Part shown: piece by piece, positions 23,212 through 34,740 of the stretch
How positions within the stretch are numbered: position 1 is the first letter of the stretch
Layout: each line of letters opens with the position of its first letter
Source of the DNA: Mytilus trossulus
Taxonomy: Eukaryota > Mollusca > Bivalvia > Mytilida > Mytilidae
Assembly: GCF_036588685.1 (NCBI RefSeq)
Contig: NC_086384.1
Location: 50,299,973-50,363,972 of the forward strand
Length of the DNA: 64,000 bases
Reading direction: 5' to 3'
Translations under genes and position numbers: made by a program
The notes under the pieces: model-generated
What the model was told of the DNA's origin: nothing
The model's database searches: none
Seen by the model: the letters and a program-made list of their open reading frames with translations, nothing else

Positions 23212-24023
23212 ACTAGAGGCTCTAAAGTGCCTGTGTCGCTCACCTTGGTCTATGTGAATATTAAACAAAGGACGCAGATTGATTCATGACAAAATTGTGT
23301 TTTGGTGATGGTGATGTGTTTGTACATCTTACTGAACATTCTAGCTGCTTACAATTATCTCTATCTATAATTAACTTGGCCCAGTAGTTTCAGAGGAGAA
23401 GATTTTTGTAAAAGAATACTAAGATTTACGAAAAAATGGTTAAAACTTGACTATAAAGGGCAATAACTCTTAAAGGAGTCAACTGACAATTTCAGTCATG
23501 TTGACTTATTTGTAAATCTTACTTTGCTGAACATTATTGCTGTTTACAGTTTATCTCTATCTATAATAATATTCTAGATAATAACCAAAAACAGTTAAAT
23601 TTCCTTAAAATTACTAATTCAGGGGCAGCAACCCAACAATGGGTTGTCCGATTCATCTGAAAATGTCAGGGCAGATATATCTTTACCTGATGAACAATTT
23701 AACACCTGTCAGATTTGCTTTAAATGCTTTGGTTTTTGAGTTATAAGCCAAAAACTGCATTTTACCCCTATGTTCTATTTTTAGCCATGGCGGCCATCTT
23801 GGTTGGTTGGGTGGGTCACCGGACACAATTTTTAAACTAGATACCTCAATGATGATTGTGGCCAAGTTTGGTTTAATTTGGCCCAGCAGTTTCAGAGGAG
23901 AAGATTTTTGTAAAAGTTAACGACGCCGGACGAAGGACGCCGGACGCCGGACGACGACGGACGACGGACGCCAAGTGATGAGAAAAGCTCACTTGGCCCT
24001 TCGGGCCAGGTGAGCTAAAGAAC
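23212..24023 (+). mobile_element. Mussel non-autonomous element, about 810 bp
   Basis: It begins 'ctagaggctctaaagtgcct' with 'tcgctcaccttgg' and ends with the hairpin 'cttggcccttcgggccaggt' plus 'gagctaaag', so the ends share an inverted 'gctcacc(t)tgg/ccaggtgagc' motif. A 38-bp phrase containing 'agtttcagaggagaagattt' occurs twice (about 23378 and 23878). A GC-rich minisatellite of 'gacgccgg/gacgacgg' lies at 23922-23972. 'tataaaa' flanks both ends (23205-23211 and 24024-24030), a possible 7-bp target duplication but weak because it is AT-only. The element interrupts the TLR 3' flank shared with copy 1. The open frame at 23683-23865 inside it is a shadow. Confidence 0.8.
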
Positions 24024-24149
24024 TATAAAATTGAAATCGCGTTTAGGTTAAATACATGAGTTTGACATTCCACAAGAATTTATGAACAAATTGTCGAAAT
24101 TATTTAACCTGTTTATCCAAATTAACGCAAAAGTCATAATTTTGAAATA

Positions 24150-24310
24150 TTATCACAGGACTATAATTAAGAACGCCAGACGCGTATCGTCTACGTAAGA
24201 CTCATCAGTGACGCAAATATCAAAATATTTATAAAGCCAAACAATTACAAATTAAAGTTGAAGAGCACTGAGGATTAAAAATTCATAAAAACAGGAAATT
24301 TATAAAAATG
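24150..24310 (-). repeat. Mussel dispersed repeat, 'acgcgcgtttcgtc' family
   Basis: 'cgccagacgcgtatcgtcta', 'gactcatcagtgacgcaaat' and 'gttgaagagcactgaggatt' in order; the interior is shortened compared with the copy at 6590. Confidence 0.7.
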
Positions 24311-25417
24311 ACCACATCCTAGAAAATACTTACTATTTGTCCAATATAAAAGACCATTTCATTGCTCTAATCTTATGTCTTTCTTTTTTGAATTTGGTTA
24401 TTATGGTGCAGGTAACTCCAGAAAAATGCTTCGGCCGAAACCCATTTTTGAATGTTTACTTTCATGTATACAAATTCTAGATTACAAGTTATGCTAATTA
24501 TGTGTTTGATACAAACCATATCTGTTTATTTAAAGTTTTAATATTTTTATATTTTAACAGGATATAGCTATAATATATACAGCACAAGGTCAGGAAAGTA
24601 TGTGAAGTGAAGCGAAGTTTTTTGTGTTTCTTCCCATTTAAATACCATTTTCTGATATCAATATTCAGATCAATATCTTAGTTGTTGAACATTACCTTAT
24701 ATATCAGGTAAAAAAGAACGAGCAATTTGAAGAATAGGTTAAAATGAAAGACACCATTTTAATACACGCATGAAAGGAAATCATTCCGTTATAAGAGCTC
24801 CTATTTTCATCTTTTCTGTATTACAAAAACCTAAATGTCTTATTTTAACTGTATAACCATTTATTTTTGCTTATCGAGAAGCGGGATAGAATAATTTAAG
24901 ACTGCAGGGAAGATTAACTTTGTTATTTTATAGCTTTAACTGAGGTAAAGGCGGACCATATTTTTGTGTATATATAATTTGAGTTGTACTTAGGTGGGGT
25001 TAGGTGAAAATTAATAAATTTAGAAGTTAAAATTGATACTATAAGCTGGTAGAGCATCCATCAATTAAGGATAAAAATAAGCTAAAAATATTGATAGGTC
25101 ATGGACCTCCTTTTCGAAATATTTGAGATTTACAATATGGCAGGAAAAGGCTGGCTCGGACTTTTACCTTATATTTGCATTGGTGTTATTAGATCTCAAA
25201 ACAAAAGAAAGAAAATTAAGAATCTTCTAAAATTTTGGTAAATGACCTTTCATGAGCTATTAAGTCTTATATGAAAAAATAAATGGGTGTTATTGGGGAA
25301 AATATTTTACATTGTATTGTATGGAAAAAACCCAAGGAGTCCGAACATTTGACACAAATTCCAAAACCTCACCTTAGTACATCTTTAAATAAAATTTACT
25401 TCACTTTTTGCTACATT
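24311..25417. other. TLR 3' flank, then inserted unrecognised DNA
   Basis: To about 24890 the sequence matches the flank of TLR copy 1 (5510-6300: 'ttgatacaaaccatatctg' and 'acaccatttt(a)aatacacgc'-type phrases). From about 24895 to about 27010 a block without counterpart in copy 1 begins; it contains the SGNH-like relic below. No gene is seen in 24895-25417. Confidence 0.5.
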
Positions 25418-26579
25418 ATGGACAAACGTGCAGTTATTTTTTGCCATTCTTTCATTCGTAGGTTAAATGATTTTGTTTTATGCAATAAACATAAGGGCCA
25501 GTCAAATTTGTCTTTTTACGAAAGAGATATTTTAGTATTAATTATTAAGAAACTAAGGTTTCAACTCCCTCAGGCAAAGTTGGCTTGAGATGAATTTGGC
25601 TATTATTTTAGAAAATTTTTGACATACAGCTCTTCAACGGGATCGGTACTTATACATCTTCGGATTTCATATGTTTGGCTTTGAGCGTTCCTGATGAAGG
25701 TAAATCCAGAAAAGCGCGTCAGACGCAAAGAATTAATAACGTGTTGTTTTCAATATTTTACATCACTGGGTCGATACCTCTGCTTGTGGACTATCAGTCC
25801 CCGAGGGTATCATCAGCTCGGTAGTCAGTATTTCGGTACTGACATGATTTAACAAACTGTACTAAAATTGTCCGTTTAAAAATTTATTAATTATTAAGAA
25901 ACTAAGGTTTCAACTTCCTCAGGCAAAGTTGGCTTTAGATGAATTTGGCTATTATTTTAGGTATTTTTTTACATACAGCTCTTCAACGGTTTCGGTACTT
26001 ATACATCTTCGGATTTCATATGTTTGGCTTTGAGCGTTCCTGATGAAGGTAAATCCAGAAAAGCGCGTCGGACGCAAAAAATTAATAACGTGTTGTTTTC
26101 AATATTTTAGTAAACTTATTTGGTTTTGGTGGCGGCAATGTACGTCAAGGTCTACAATGTATGTTTCAACCATGCTTATTAAAAAATTATAGCTGAAGGT
26201 AAACCCAATGTTGTATTTTTGCAAGATGGGGGTAATGATATTAATCATGATAGTGTTGACCAAAAACTATAAGCTCGAAATAAAACTTCATTTGAGGGTT
26301 TCATCATTAATGGTTATGATGTAAAACATATTATTGTCGGTCAACTTTTTCACCGTTTTAACGCGAATCGGCAATGAAATTACAACGAAATTGTTAATGA
26401 AGTAATTGCACATGTAAAATTGATCATTAAGAAAGTTTTGGCATCACAGAGGCATGTGGTCTGATTCTGAATCACTGATAGCAAACGACGTTGTGCATTT
26501 AAATGAAAAAGGCAATTTAAAGTTTGCAAATAGTATCAAATCCGCCTTAGACATCTGTATGAGACGTGTTTTATTTTAA
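25418..26579 (+). pseudogene. SGNH-hydrolase-like relic, split by a repeat
   Basis: The ATG at 25418 opens MDKRAVIFCHSFIRRLNDFV, where 'HSFIRRL' resembles SGNH block I (usual GDS or GHS). After an inserted repeat (about 25619-26107) come FGFGGGNVRQG, then NVVFLQDGGNDI (GxND-like block III, about 26210-26243), FEGFIINGYDVKHIIVGQLF in another frame, and ANDVVHLNEKGNLKFANSI (DxxH block V, about 26481-26537), ending at a TAA at 26577-26579. At least two frame changes and several stops make it dead. SGNH or esterase domains of this kind occur in mollusc retroelement ORFs and in host esterases. The position inside a block inserted in the TLR flank favours a mobile element, but I see no RT nearby. 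Confidence 0.55.
25538..26107. repeat. Repeat insertion with about 345-bp duplication
   Basis: A stretch starting 'aagaaactaaggtttcaact' and running through 'tacagctcttcaacggg', 'ttcggatttcatatgtttgg', 'ctttgagcgttcctgatgaa' and 'acgtgttgttttcaatattt' occurs at 25548-25757 and again at 25896-26107. Between the copies lies the mussel phrase 'tcactgggtcgatacctctg' with 'cccgagggtatcatcagctc'. Part of the host SGNH-like frame ('ctcaggcaaagttggct') was duplicated with the insertion. Confidence 0.8.
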
Positions 26580-26699
26580 TGTATGCATATGTTACTCATT
26601 ACTTTGAATTTACGATGAGAAAATATGTTTTTTTCTAAATATGTCGCAACCCAACACTTATTTTGTTTCATTTATTGATCATCATTTTCTAATATTTTA

Positions 26700-26925
26700 T
26701 TTTTCAAACCTAATTTCCTTGCTAATTTGGATAAGGTTACCGTTTTTTAATTGGTGCAGAGGTCGTGGTTGCTTGTTATAATGACCTTTTGTGTATTTGT
26801 TTTTGCAAATAAACCAATTTTCCTTACTAGCTTGGTATAAGATGGATGATATTTTAACTGGTGCGGAGGGCTTAGTTGCTTGTACTCATGTGTATTTGCT
26901 TCGTCAAATATGTGTTAATGCAGTG
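26700..26925. repeat. Two-copy direct repeat, about 104 bp
   Basis: 'tttccttgctaatttggata' with 'ggtgcagaggtcgtggttgc' (from about 26717) is echoed by 'tttccttactagcttggtat' with 'ggtgcggagggcttagttgc' (from about 26820). The copies are diverged. It lies just 3' of the SGNH-like relic, perhaps in the same element's 3' region. The 66-codon frame at 26791-26991 falls here and is not convincing. Confidence 0.55.
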
Positions 26926-27254
26926 GTAATTTTATGGTTAATGCTTCGTCACGAAACTCGTGCTACTTCAGTTATTATTTTGATACGGTGATATTGGTTT
27001 GGAACATATTAATATTTGCATTGTAAGCTATCATAGGTTATAATTGCCAGGTATTATATTTTAAATAGATACTGACTAAAATTATATGCTATAGTCTTTC
27101 TAGTCATATAACATGTATAGGCTCTCCAAATCCTTCTAACTCGCATGTTGAAAGTTGTTGGAAACCTTAACAAAAGTTTCGTCATTTAAAATTTACTCAA
27201 TTATTGCTGCATTTAAACTTAGTCAACCACTTAAGATTTTAAATAAACTCATTG

Positions 27255-27500
27255 TAGATACCAGGACTAAATTTAGTATATACACCGGACGCGCGTTTCG
27301 TCTACAAAAGACTCATCAGTAACGCTCGAATCCAAAAAAGTTATAAATAGCCAAATAAAGAACGAAGTTGAAGAGCATTGAGATCCAAAATTCCTGAAAT
27401 TCCAAATACAGTTAAATTAGTCTATGCCTGAGGTAGAAAAGCCTTAGTATTTCAACAAATTCACAATTTGGTAAACATTAAATTTATAACTATACTAATA
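27255..27500 (-). repeat. Mussel dispersed repeat, 'acgcgcgtttcgtc' family
   Basis: 'accggacgcgcgtttcgtct', 'gactcatcagtaacgctcga', 'cgaagttgaagagcattgag' and 'agtctatgcctgaggtagaa' in order. Confidence 0.75.
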
Positions 27501-27944
27501 TCAGTGATAATTCATGTGTCCTCGGTTGCACTCAATTTCACACACTTAAAAAAATAAGATTCGAAGAGGAAAACTCATAGATAAATTTCAGCTCAACTTC
27601 CAGTTATTGCATTGTAATATGAATTTCGATTTTGCCTATTCTCGTCAATAAATGAACGAAATAGTCCTAAGAACAAGACAAGTTTTTACAATGGGCTGGC
27701 CTTAGTGCTAAATACACGAGGAACACGATAAAAAAGACGTTCATTCTTATTTTAACAAAACGGAGTATGCTTGCCAGTAAAATTTCTTAATACTGTTATG
27801 AACTGAGTTCATGTTAGAAAGTAAAGATGCCCGTACACTCATGAGCAAAGGGACAAATACAGAAGATGAAAAAACAATAAACCAAATGTATGTCTGACTA
27901 ATTATTTTTAACAATAAGAATATTTGAGGTTACATATTAAATGA

Positions 27945-27952
27945 TCTCTCTC

Positions 27953-28018
<66 letters not shown>
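27945..28018 (+). repeat. (TC)n microsatellite
   Basis: 74 bases of TC dinucleotides with one G interruption at 27965. It creates a spurious Leu-Ser reading frame. Confidence 0.98.
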
Positions 28019-28021
<3 letters not shown>

Positions 28022-29150
28022 TACTCACATACAACACTTAATACTTTCACACATCTGTTTTTCTACAATATGTATCATGACTTACTTTTTGATAGAAATA
28101 TTTTTAAAGGAATAGATTTACTCATAGTTTATAAATTATTTCTTTTCTCTTAACTAAGCATAGATCAAATGAAAACAATGCTTATATAAATAATTCTTTG
28201 GTAATTATGATTAGCAGATTATATAATATACTTTCATGATTGCAACCAAGAAACACATTCTCTTTGTTGAGATCAAAGTTTACCAAAAAACGTTTCACAA
28301 TGATATTAGAAATAGACTGCCACAATTGAAATGTTATTGGGCATTCAAAAACAGATGTTCAATGGTTTTTCTCCAAGTTTACAAAATTTACATAACCTGG
28401 TATTTTCTAATTTCATTTTGAACAAAAAGGTATTAGTTGCTATAATCCTATGCAAAAATGTCTATTGACAGGTTTTTAAATAAGCATCTCTACAAGATTT
28501 TTTTTTATTATGAAATATTCTGACCTTTATGTAGTATAAATAACTAATAGTTTTTTTCAAAAATTTGATTGTTGGTAGTTGAATAACTGCATCTACTCAG
28601 TTTTCATATACAAATTTGACTTTCACATTACACATGTTACACCTGCTTTTTTTAAAGAAAGTATCACCAGTGTTAGACAGTTTTCTTTGAGGCATTTTTC
28701 ATAGTGTTAGAGATTTTTTATATCAGACCATAATATTTAATAAAATTGTTGGTTTGTACTTTTTTGGAAATTGCTAAAATTTATTAAAAAATCATATTTT
28801 CACGATAAGTAAGGTCACTTACTGACTGCACATACCCCTTTTCCCATTGAATGTAATGAAGCAAATCATCCTAAGAAGAAAAATTCAAAATATCTAAGAA
28901 TAAAATGTCACTGACAGAAATCTCAGTAACACGAAGTGTTGGCCCACACCGAACCACACGCCAAAAAGAGATCCCAAATGTTACTAGATACGTGTAAAAC
29001 TATTCAAACGGGAAAACCAACGGTCTTATCTATTAAAAAAACAAGAAACGAGAAACCTTTTTGATCACGTCAACAAACGACAACTACAACATCAACATGA
29101 CACAAAATTGTAAACCAACTTAGCAAAGAGCTCGATTTGCGACAAGGAAT
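28019..29150. other. No gene; decayed repeat near 28925-29120
   Basis: AT-rich without coding signal. At 28925-29120 phrases such as 'actattcaaacgggaaaacc' and 'aacggtcttat' are a strongly diverged copy of the 'gattgccaatgagacaac' repeat family. Confidence 0.45.
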
Positions 29151-29399
29151 AATTTTTTTTAGAGAACTTCTCTAGGTGTGATAAATTAGGATAGAGACAT
29201 ATTATAGCAGGTTGTGGATATCTTAACGCCAAGTTATAATTTGATTTTGAGTAGTTCAAGTTATATCCCAATTAATTGTACCTTAAACATGGAACACACA
29301 TCATTGGTAGTGTATTCAACAAACGATCCTTTTGATAAACATATCCAATTTTCTGATGTAGAACTGTTTGCTTATCAGAACTCTCATTTGTCTTTTGAA

Positions 29400-29615
29400 T
29401 TATTGAAATACTTAGTATTTTTACCTCGGGAAAAGATTATCTCAGCTGTATTCAGCACAACTTTTGGGAATTTTGGTTTCAATACTCTTCAACAATGTTT
29501 AACTTAGTATTTTATTTGACCTTTAATTTTTTTTGGGAATCGAGTGTCACTGATGAGTCTTGGGTAGACGAAATGTGCGTCTTGCGTGAATATTAAATTT
29601 AATCCTTGTATCTAT
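29400..29615 (+). repeat. Dispersed repeat, 'acgcgcgtttcgtc' family, plus orientation
   Basis: 'tgggaattttggtttcaata', 'gtgtcactgatgagtcttgg' and 'tagacgaaatgtgcgtcttg' are the reverse complement of the phrases in the copies at 5655 and 6590. The 97-codon frame at 29214-29507 runs into this repeat. Its first 60 codons match nothing I know, so I leave it unannotated. Confidence 0.7.
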
Positions 29616-30079
29616 GATGAGTTTATTGTCAGAAAGATAGTTACTTTAAAAATAGTAGCTCAAGCATAATCTAATCTTAAGCTAACCAGAGAGGCGAAAG
29701 ACACCAAGAACATATTTAGGCTTATAAGTCAAAAACATACTGATAATCTATTGGCATAGAAAAACGACAAAACTGTACAACAGTTTAACCCCAACGATCC
29801 TGCTACACACATAAAATCAATTAAAGTGGGGAAATTTTACGAATAACCAATAATGTTTAAACAGTAGGACAACAAAATTACACAAGTATTTCACAAATGT
29901 ATCCATGTATAAAATATTTGTTAATGTAATGACATCTGTTAATGTTTAGGGTAGCTTTGAATATTTTAAACAACCTTTAAATACCACTAAACAGATTATT
30001 ATATATAACAAACACGAAAAATTATGTGTATTTCATTTCTTGGTGAAAACTGTCTCATTGATGTATATGTAAAAAAACA
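29616..30079. other. No gene; decayed retroelement 3' sequence
   Basis: 'agaggcgaaagacaccaaga' and 'cataga(a)aaacgacaaaac' near 29690-29785 are a worn copy of the region at 19430-19560. Nothing else is recognised. Confidence 0.45.
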
Positions 30080-30375
30080 AAATCTTTAAACAACACGTTC
30101 AATAATTTAATGAGTCCTAAGCGCATTTCTAGATTTACTTTTATCAGGAACGCTCAGAGCGAAATATTTAAAAGCCGAGGATGTATGAAAACCGAAACAG
30201 TTGAAGAGGTATATAACAAAAAACACCTAAATAAAGCCAAATCCATCTTAATACTGACTACTAAGCTGATGCTACCCTCGGGAAATGATTCTCCACCAGC
30301 AGAGGTATCGATCCAATGCTGTAAAAAAAATTAAAAGACAACACTTTTAATAATTTAGTGCGTCCGAGGCGCTTT
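30080..30375 (+). repeat. Dispersed repeat, 'gcgtccga(a/g)gcgcttttc' family, two ends
   Basis: 'aatgagtcctaagcgcattt' with 'tcaggaacgctcagagcgaa', then 'gctaccctcgggaaatgatt', then a second 'agtgcgtccgaggcgctttt'. This is the reverse-complement arrangement of 25650-25900, giving the interior of the element. Confidence 0.7.
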
Positions 30376-31439
30376 TCTGGATTCAACTCCAATTGTGAAC
30401 TGGATAAAGAACTGTTTTATTAGCACTTATACTACATTTTCTTATCTGTGTCTTTTATAGAAATAAAGTCAATACCCGATCTCTTTAAAGTCTGTTCAAT
30501 TTTGTATTAAAGATATTAATTTCAAATATTAGCGAAACTTTAGAAACAGTTCACCTTCTTCTTATAGCATCTCTGTTGTTACTTTTGTATACTCTTAAAA
30601 CTGAAGATAAGTGCAATGCAAGTGCATACGGGCATATTTGGTTACTTTACTTATATGCATTTTATATGGTCTCTAATGGTCTTCAATGGTTTTTATGGCA
30701 ATCATACTTCCTTCTATTTAATTGTTAGTGCTTAAAACTTTTAAAGATGCGGCTCATTCATCACCAAATAGTAAGTGATATTTATCCTATTTAAAAAAAA
30801 TCAAAATTAAGCAATTCACAAGGCATGCAATTAATAATATGTAGCTTCGTATCATGTGTATTTTAGTCCAGGCGCCATCTAGATAACTATCGAGATGACT
30901 AATACAACAGCCGACGGCCATGGTAACAATATATAAACATTAATATAACTAGATAATGCAAAAAGAAATTTCTATGTCAATTCATTCTTTTTTCAATTGA
31001 CCTCAATTTTGAGGTTAAAAGGATGTATATTTTTGAATTTACCTGTATTAGAATGGCATTTAGGTGATCGAATCAGACAAATCATAATGTTTACCTCTGT
31101 TTTACTTTCAATGAATGTTGACATTATTTTCCTTGTACATTCTTAATCATGTATAATCCATCTCTAGCTTAGGAATTAAATTGAAGATCACTTGAAAACG
31201 AATTCAATGAGGTCTTATTATTCTCTTGCAAGTGTATAATTCATCAACGATATTTTTTAGCTTATTTTGACAAAATATAAGCACACTGACTGTTAAATAA
31301 ATGATTGAACAAAAGTTTTTATGTTTCTCGTAGCTTGTGTCCCCAGAACAATACACTATCATTATATTTACAGTATAAAAACCGTAATGGCTATTTAAAA
31401 ATATTGCTTTATATATTCCAAATGATATTTGGTGGTTGT
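30376..31439. other. No gene recognised
   Basis: AT-rich. 'tggcaatcatacttccttct' near 30697 is a worn end of the 'gattgccaatgagacaac' family. No open frame of note. Confidence 0.5.
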
Positions 31440-32025
31440 GTAATGTATGTTATCTTGAATCTAATAAGAAGACACAATTAGTTACATTTTCAAATAAAAG
31501 AAATGTCATTTATTTATGCATTTAAATGGTGTCACTATTTCTAACCTTTATTTCGATTTGTTCGATTTTTTTTACCTATGAAATATGTAATTTTATACAA
31601 AATAGATTTAGGTATATGGGAGTGGTATTTGAAATGAAAGAAACCCGTTATCGTTTAAATTTTACTATTGTAGCAACTTTGTCACATCCTGTTAGAATGT
31701 TTAATTTTCATTAAACAAAAGACACATGGTTTGCATGCGTCACGGTCCAAGGAACTTACACCAAACACATTTTACAAAATAATTTCTCATTTTTCAGTGA
31801 CAGTCACTTGATCTTTGTTTATTTTTATTTTTCGTTGGGTACTTCAATATTGGTGATTGATGCGCTGAATTTTGGTACTTCCTATTTTCCTTTTTAGTTG
31901 GATACTTGGATGCTGGTTATTGATGCGTTGAATTTTGGTACTTCCACTTTTCTTTTTTCGTTGGGTATCTGGATGTTTGTGATTAATGCGTTGTATTTTG
32001 GTACTTTCTCTTTTTTTTCGTGTTA
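31440..32025. repeat. Third copy of minus-strand TLR 3' flank with 63-bp satellite
   Basis: 31440-31800 aligns by eye with 8880-9250. It is followed by three or so units of the 63-bp satellite from about 31836 ('gttgggtacttcaatattgg', 'gttggatacttggatgctgg', 'gttgggtatctggatgtttg'). It precedes the TLR relic at 32290, as in the other two blocks. Confidence 0.8.
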
Positions 32026-32289
32026 ATACTTTGATAAAACAGATATACTTGTAAATAAATGTAAAATTTAAACTCTACATGATTTAAAAAATAGGTGTTG
32101 ATGTTCCCTATTTAACAAAAAAGTATGATAAATGTAATATGTATGAGTTTCTCTTCCTTTTTTACTAACAAAAAGCCCACTAATTTATATTAGATATCCC
32201 AGTATATATAAATTAAAAAAGTATGAATTCAAATTTATTTGATATTATAATTTTATCATCTATCCTTTATAAATGACAAAGTTGTCTTC

Positions 32290-32990
32290 ACTAACGTTCC
32301 ATTGCTTGATCTAAACATTTACAGAAAATGTTATTTTCATTTAATGTGTCTGTTTAACGAAGATGGTCATTGGCGTCCAGTGACATCATTTGCATTACAC
32401 ATTGCGGTTTTTTTTAATTTTATATTACTCTCCAATTTTTTTCGTTTGCAACCCAATTAAATGCTCAGTCCCAATAGTAGCTTCATAGCTCGCCCATTAA
32501 TTGTTAACAAACTCATTTGAAATAAATTAAGATAATCTTTTTACGTTTTGAAATGGAATTACTTATGGCAAGTCTATTTTGACCAGGCCGTACATCCCCA
32601 TTTCCTCTGTCTGACAAGATAAGATAATAACTGTGTCTCTCTTCAAGAAATGAACGCAAAGGTCCATACACCATTTCATAGTCGCCATCACAATAAGCTT
32701 CATATGTATCAGATTCGAGTGATTCTTCCTTTGACTTTCGGAAAAGTGGATTGGCCATTCCGATAAATAAAGAAAAGTATTGCAGTTGCAATTTGTAGCG
32801 ATATTCAAGTAGGATAAATAATAGAAGTACACCGAATAAAGTTGAAGAAAAGATAACCCATACTGTCGTAAAACATCTTATTCTCATAATTTGCATATCA
32901 TTGTAGACGTCATTTGTTGTTGTAATATTTCCATAATTTCCGAAACACGAATTACTACCATTGCTGTCAAGTTTGTCACAATTGTCATTC
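32290..32990 (-). pseudogene. Decayed Toll-like receptor 3' end (copy 5)
   Basis: On the minus strand, from an LRRCT tail (LDSNGSNSCFGNYGNITTTN) through the membrane segment (VIFSSTLFGVLLLFILLEY) into the TIR domain (GMANPLFRKSKEESLESD, then DRGNGDVRPGQNRLA). The TIR frame shifts at about 32518, where the conserved ILVISKEFVNN becomes ILIYFK and a stop. The rest (to 'gcaatggaacgttag'-like sequence near 32297) survives only as nucleotide homology. TIR box 1 is changed (YDAYVAY to SDTYEAY). The 5' part is gone: upstream of about 32985 the frame runs into a fold-back element, giving a 200-codon chimeric frame that starts at 33115. Confidence 0.85.
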
Positions 32991-33092
32991 AATGATTCCA
33001 CCTCTGGATTATTCTTCGTGGATTTCTGAAATTCATGGTTTACTGTAACCCACGAAAACCAGGAAAACAGGTAAACCACGAATAAAACAAAA

Positions 33093-34710
33093 TCCACAGT
33101 AGGGAAGCAGGACATGTCGCCCCACTGACAAGTCGCCCCACACCTAATCTCCCCACTTTTTCACCAACTCGCCCCACTTGGATCACCAACTCACCCCCCT
33201 TTTTTTAAAAATCGCCCCACATGTGAAATTGGTTAAATCGTGATTAATATTACTCCTGCCAACTCGCCCCACTTAATGGAAAACGGTAATATTTAGCTTA
33301 ATATAAAATTAGAAATTTAAACTCTCTCCACTTAAATGAAAACTAATCTACACAGAATACAAACAAACCGAAATTTATTTAATTAATATAATTTACATAC
33401 TGAGATTATCTAAAAATTCCTAACCTTCTATCTGTTTTATTTCAACTATGCAGAAGAAAAGAACAACAAATAAAGAAAGCATTTCAAACATTCCCATAAG
33501 TGGGACCAATTTCTTACTGTTATATATTACAAAAAAGGAATAATATAAGAAGTTTTCATAAGGTTTCAATGGAATAGCATCTTTTTCCATAGGTGGGGCG
33601 AGTTGGCAGGAGTAATAAACACGGAATTTAACTTATATACAACGGGATAACATCTTTTTCCATAAGTGGGGCGAGTTGGCATTACTACATTTATCCTGGT
33701 TAATAATATATTCTAACATGACGTCCTTCAAACGCTTTGAGTACACACCCGTGGTAAAATATGAATATATTGATAGGGCTGTTCCTATTGTACTCCCACG
33801 TCATATGTATTTTAATGAATGAGCTACCCGACGTCATAGAACAACGACGTCAGAATATAAGCATTTTACGGGAAAATACACGCTTGTGAAACCGAAAATC
33901 ATCACAACTAGAACACGCAAACAAACGATGCAAATATGTGATATAAGCCAATTTAAAAAAAAAATATATACGACATATAAGTAAATTATCATTAAATTCA
34001 CCCAAAACTATCTAAAAACATAATGGTAAATAGTTTAGCATGTCACTAATTCAGTTTGTTCCGTTCTTTTACGCCAACTGAATGGTGCGTTTATTTATGG
34101 CAACGGCAAATATCAGCCTCTACCTAGAGCGCTTCGACCCAAAACAATTGCCGTATTTGTCCTATTAGAATCGAAATAATTTATGGGGGCTTGGATATAT
34201 CTAGATTTTACCATGGGTTGTCCCTTTATGCCGATATTTTACCCCTCGCTATCGCTCAGGGTAAAATATTTGTCATAAAGGGCCAACCCGTGGTAAAATA
34301 ACGATATATTCAAGCCCCATTGAATTATTTCTTAATTAATCTAGATATTATCGTTTTCCATAAGTGGGGCGAGTTGGAAGGAGTAATAATCACGGAATTT
34401 CAGTTATATACAACGGGATAGCATCTTTTTCCATGAGTGGGGCGAGTTGGCTTTACTAAATTCATCCTGGTTAATAATACGTTAATCTAGATTTTATCGT
34501 TTTCCATTCAGTGGGGCGAGTTTTCATGAGTAATATTAACGGGATTTAACACATTTCACAAGTGGGGCGATTTTTTTAAAAGTGGGGTGATTTGGTTATC
34601 CAGGTTGAAGCGGTTTTTTTTAAAGTGGGTCGAGTTGGTGAAAAAGTGGGGCGATTAGGTGTGGGGCGACTTGCCAGTGGGGCGACTTGTCATGGATTTT
34701 CTACTGTGGA
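33093..34710. mobile_element. Fold-back element with about 200-bp inverted arms
   Basis: The left arm (33093-33286) and right arm (34498-34710) are inverted copies: 'tccacagtag' faces 'ctactgtgga', 'aagtcgccccacacctaat' faces 'attaggtgtggggcgactt', and 'cactttttcaccaactcg' faces 'cga(g)ttggtgaaaaagtg'. The motif 'tggggcgagttgg' recurs inside, with a longer direct repeat ('gagttgg(c/a)aggagtaata', 'tatacaacgggata(a/g)catc') near 33590-33690 and 34355-34450. In the centre, a second hairpin (34206-34244 and 34259-34298, 'ttttaccatgggttg' against 'caacccgtggtaaaa') surrounds 'ctcgctatcgctca'. No transposase is seen. The arms are rich in GC compared with the surroundings. Confidence 0.85.
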
Positions 34711-34731
34711 AACCATGACAAGTCGCCCCAC
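34677..34731. repeat. Perfect 19-bp hairpin at right end of fold-back element
   Basis: 'gtggggcgacttgtcatgg' (34677-34695) is exactly inverted at 34713-34731, with a 17-nt loop. It looks like a terminal duplication of the element end in opposite orientation, possibly a nested or aborted second insertion. Confidence 0.9.
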
Positions 34732-34740
34732 AGGCAAGTC

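Noticed and set aside
23683-23865. 60-codon minus-strand frame
   Set aside because: Lies wholly inside the common mussel non-autonomous element at 23212-24023.
27941-28153. Leu-Ser-rich 70-codon frame
   Set aside because: Created by the (TC)n microsatellite.
29214-29507. 97-codon plus-strand frame
   Set aside because: Its 3' third is dispersed repeat and the rest has no recognisable family; not supported as a gene.
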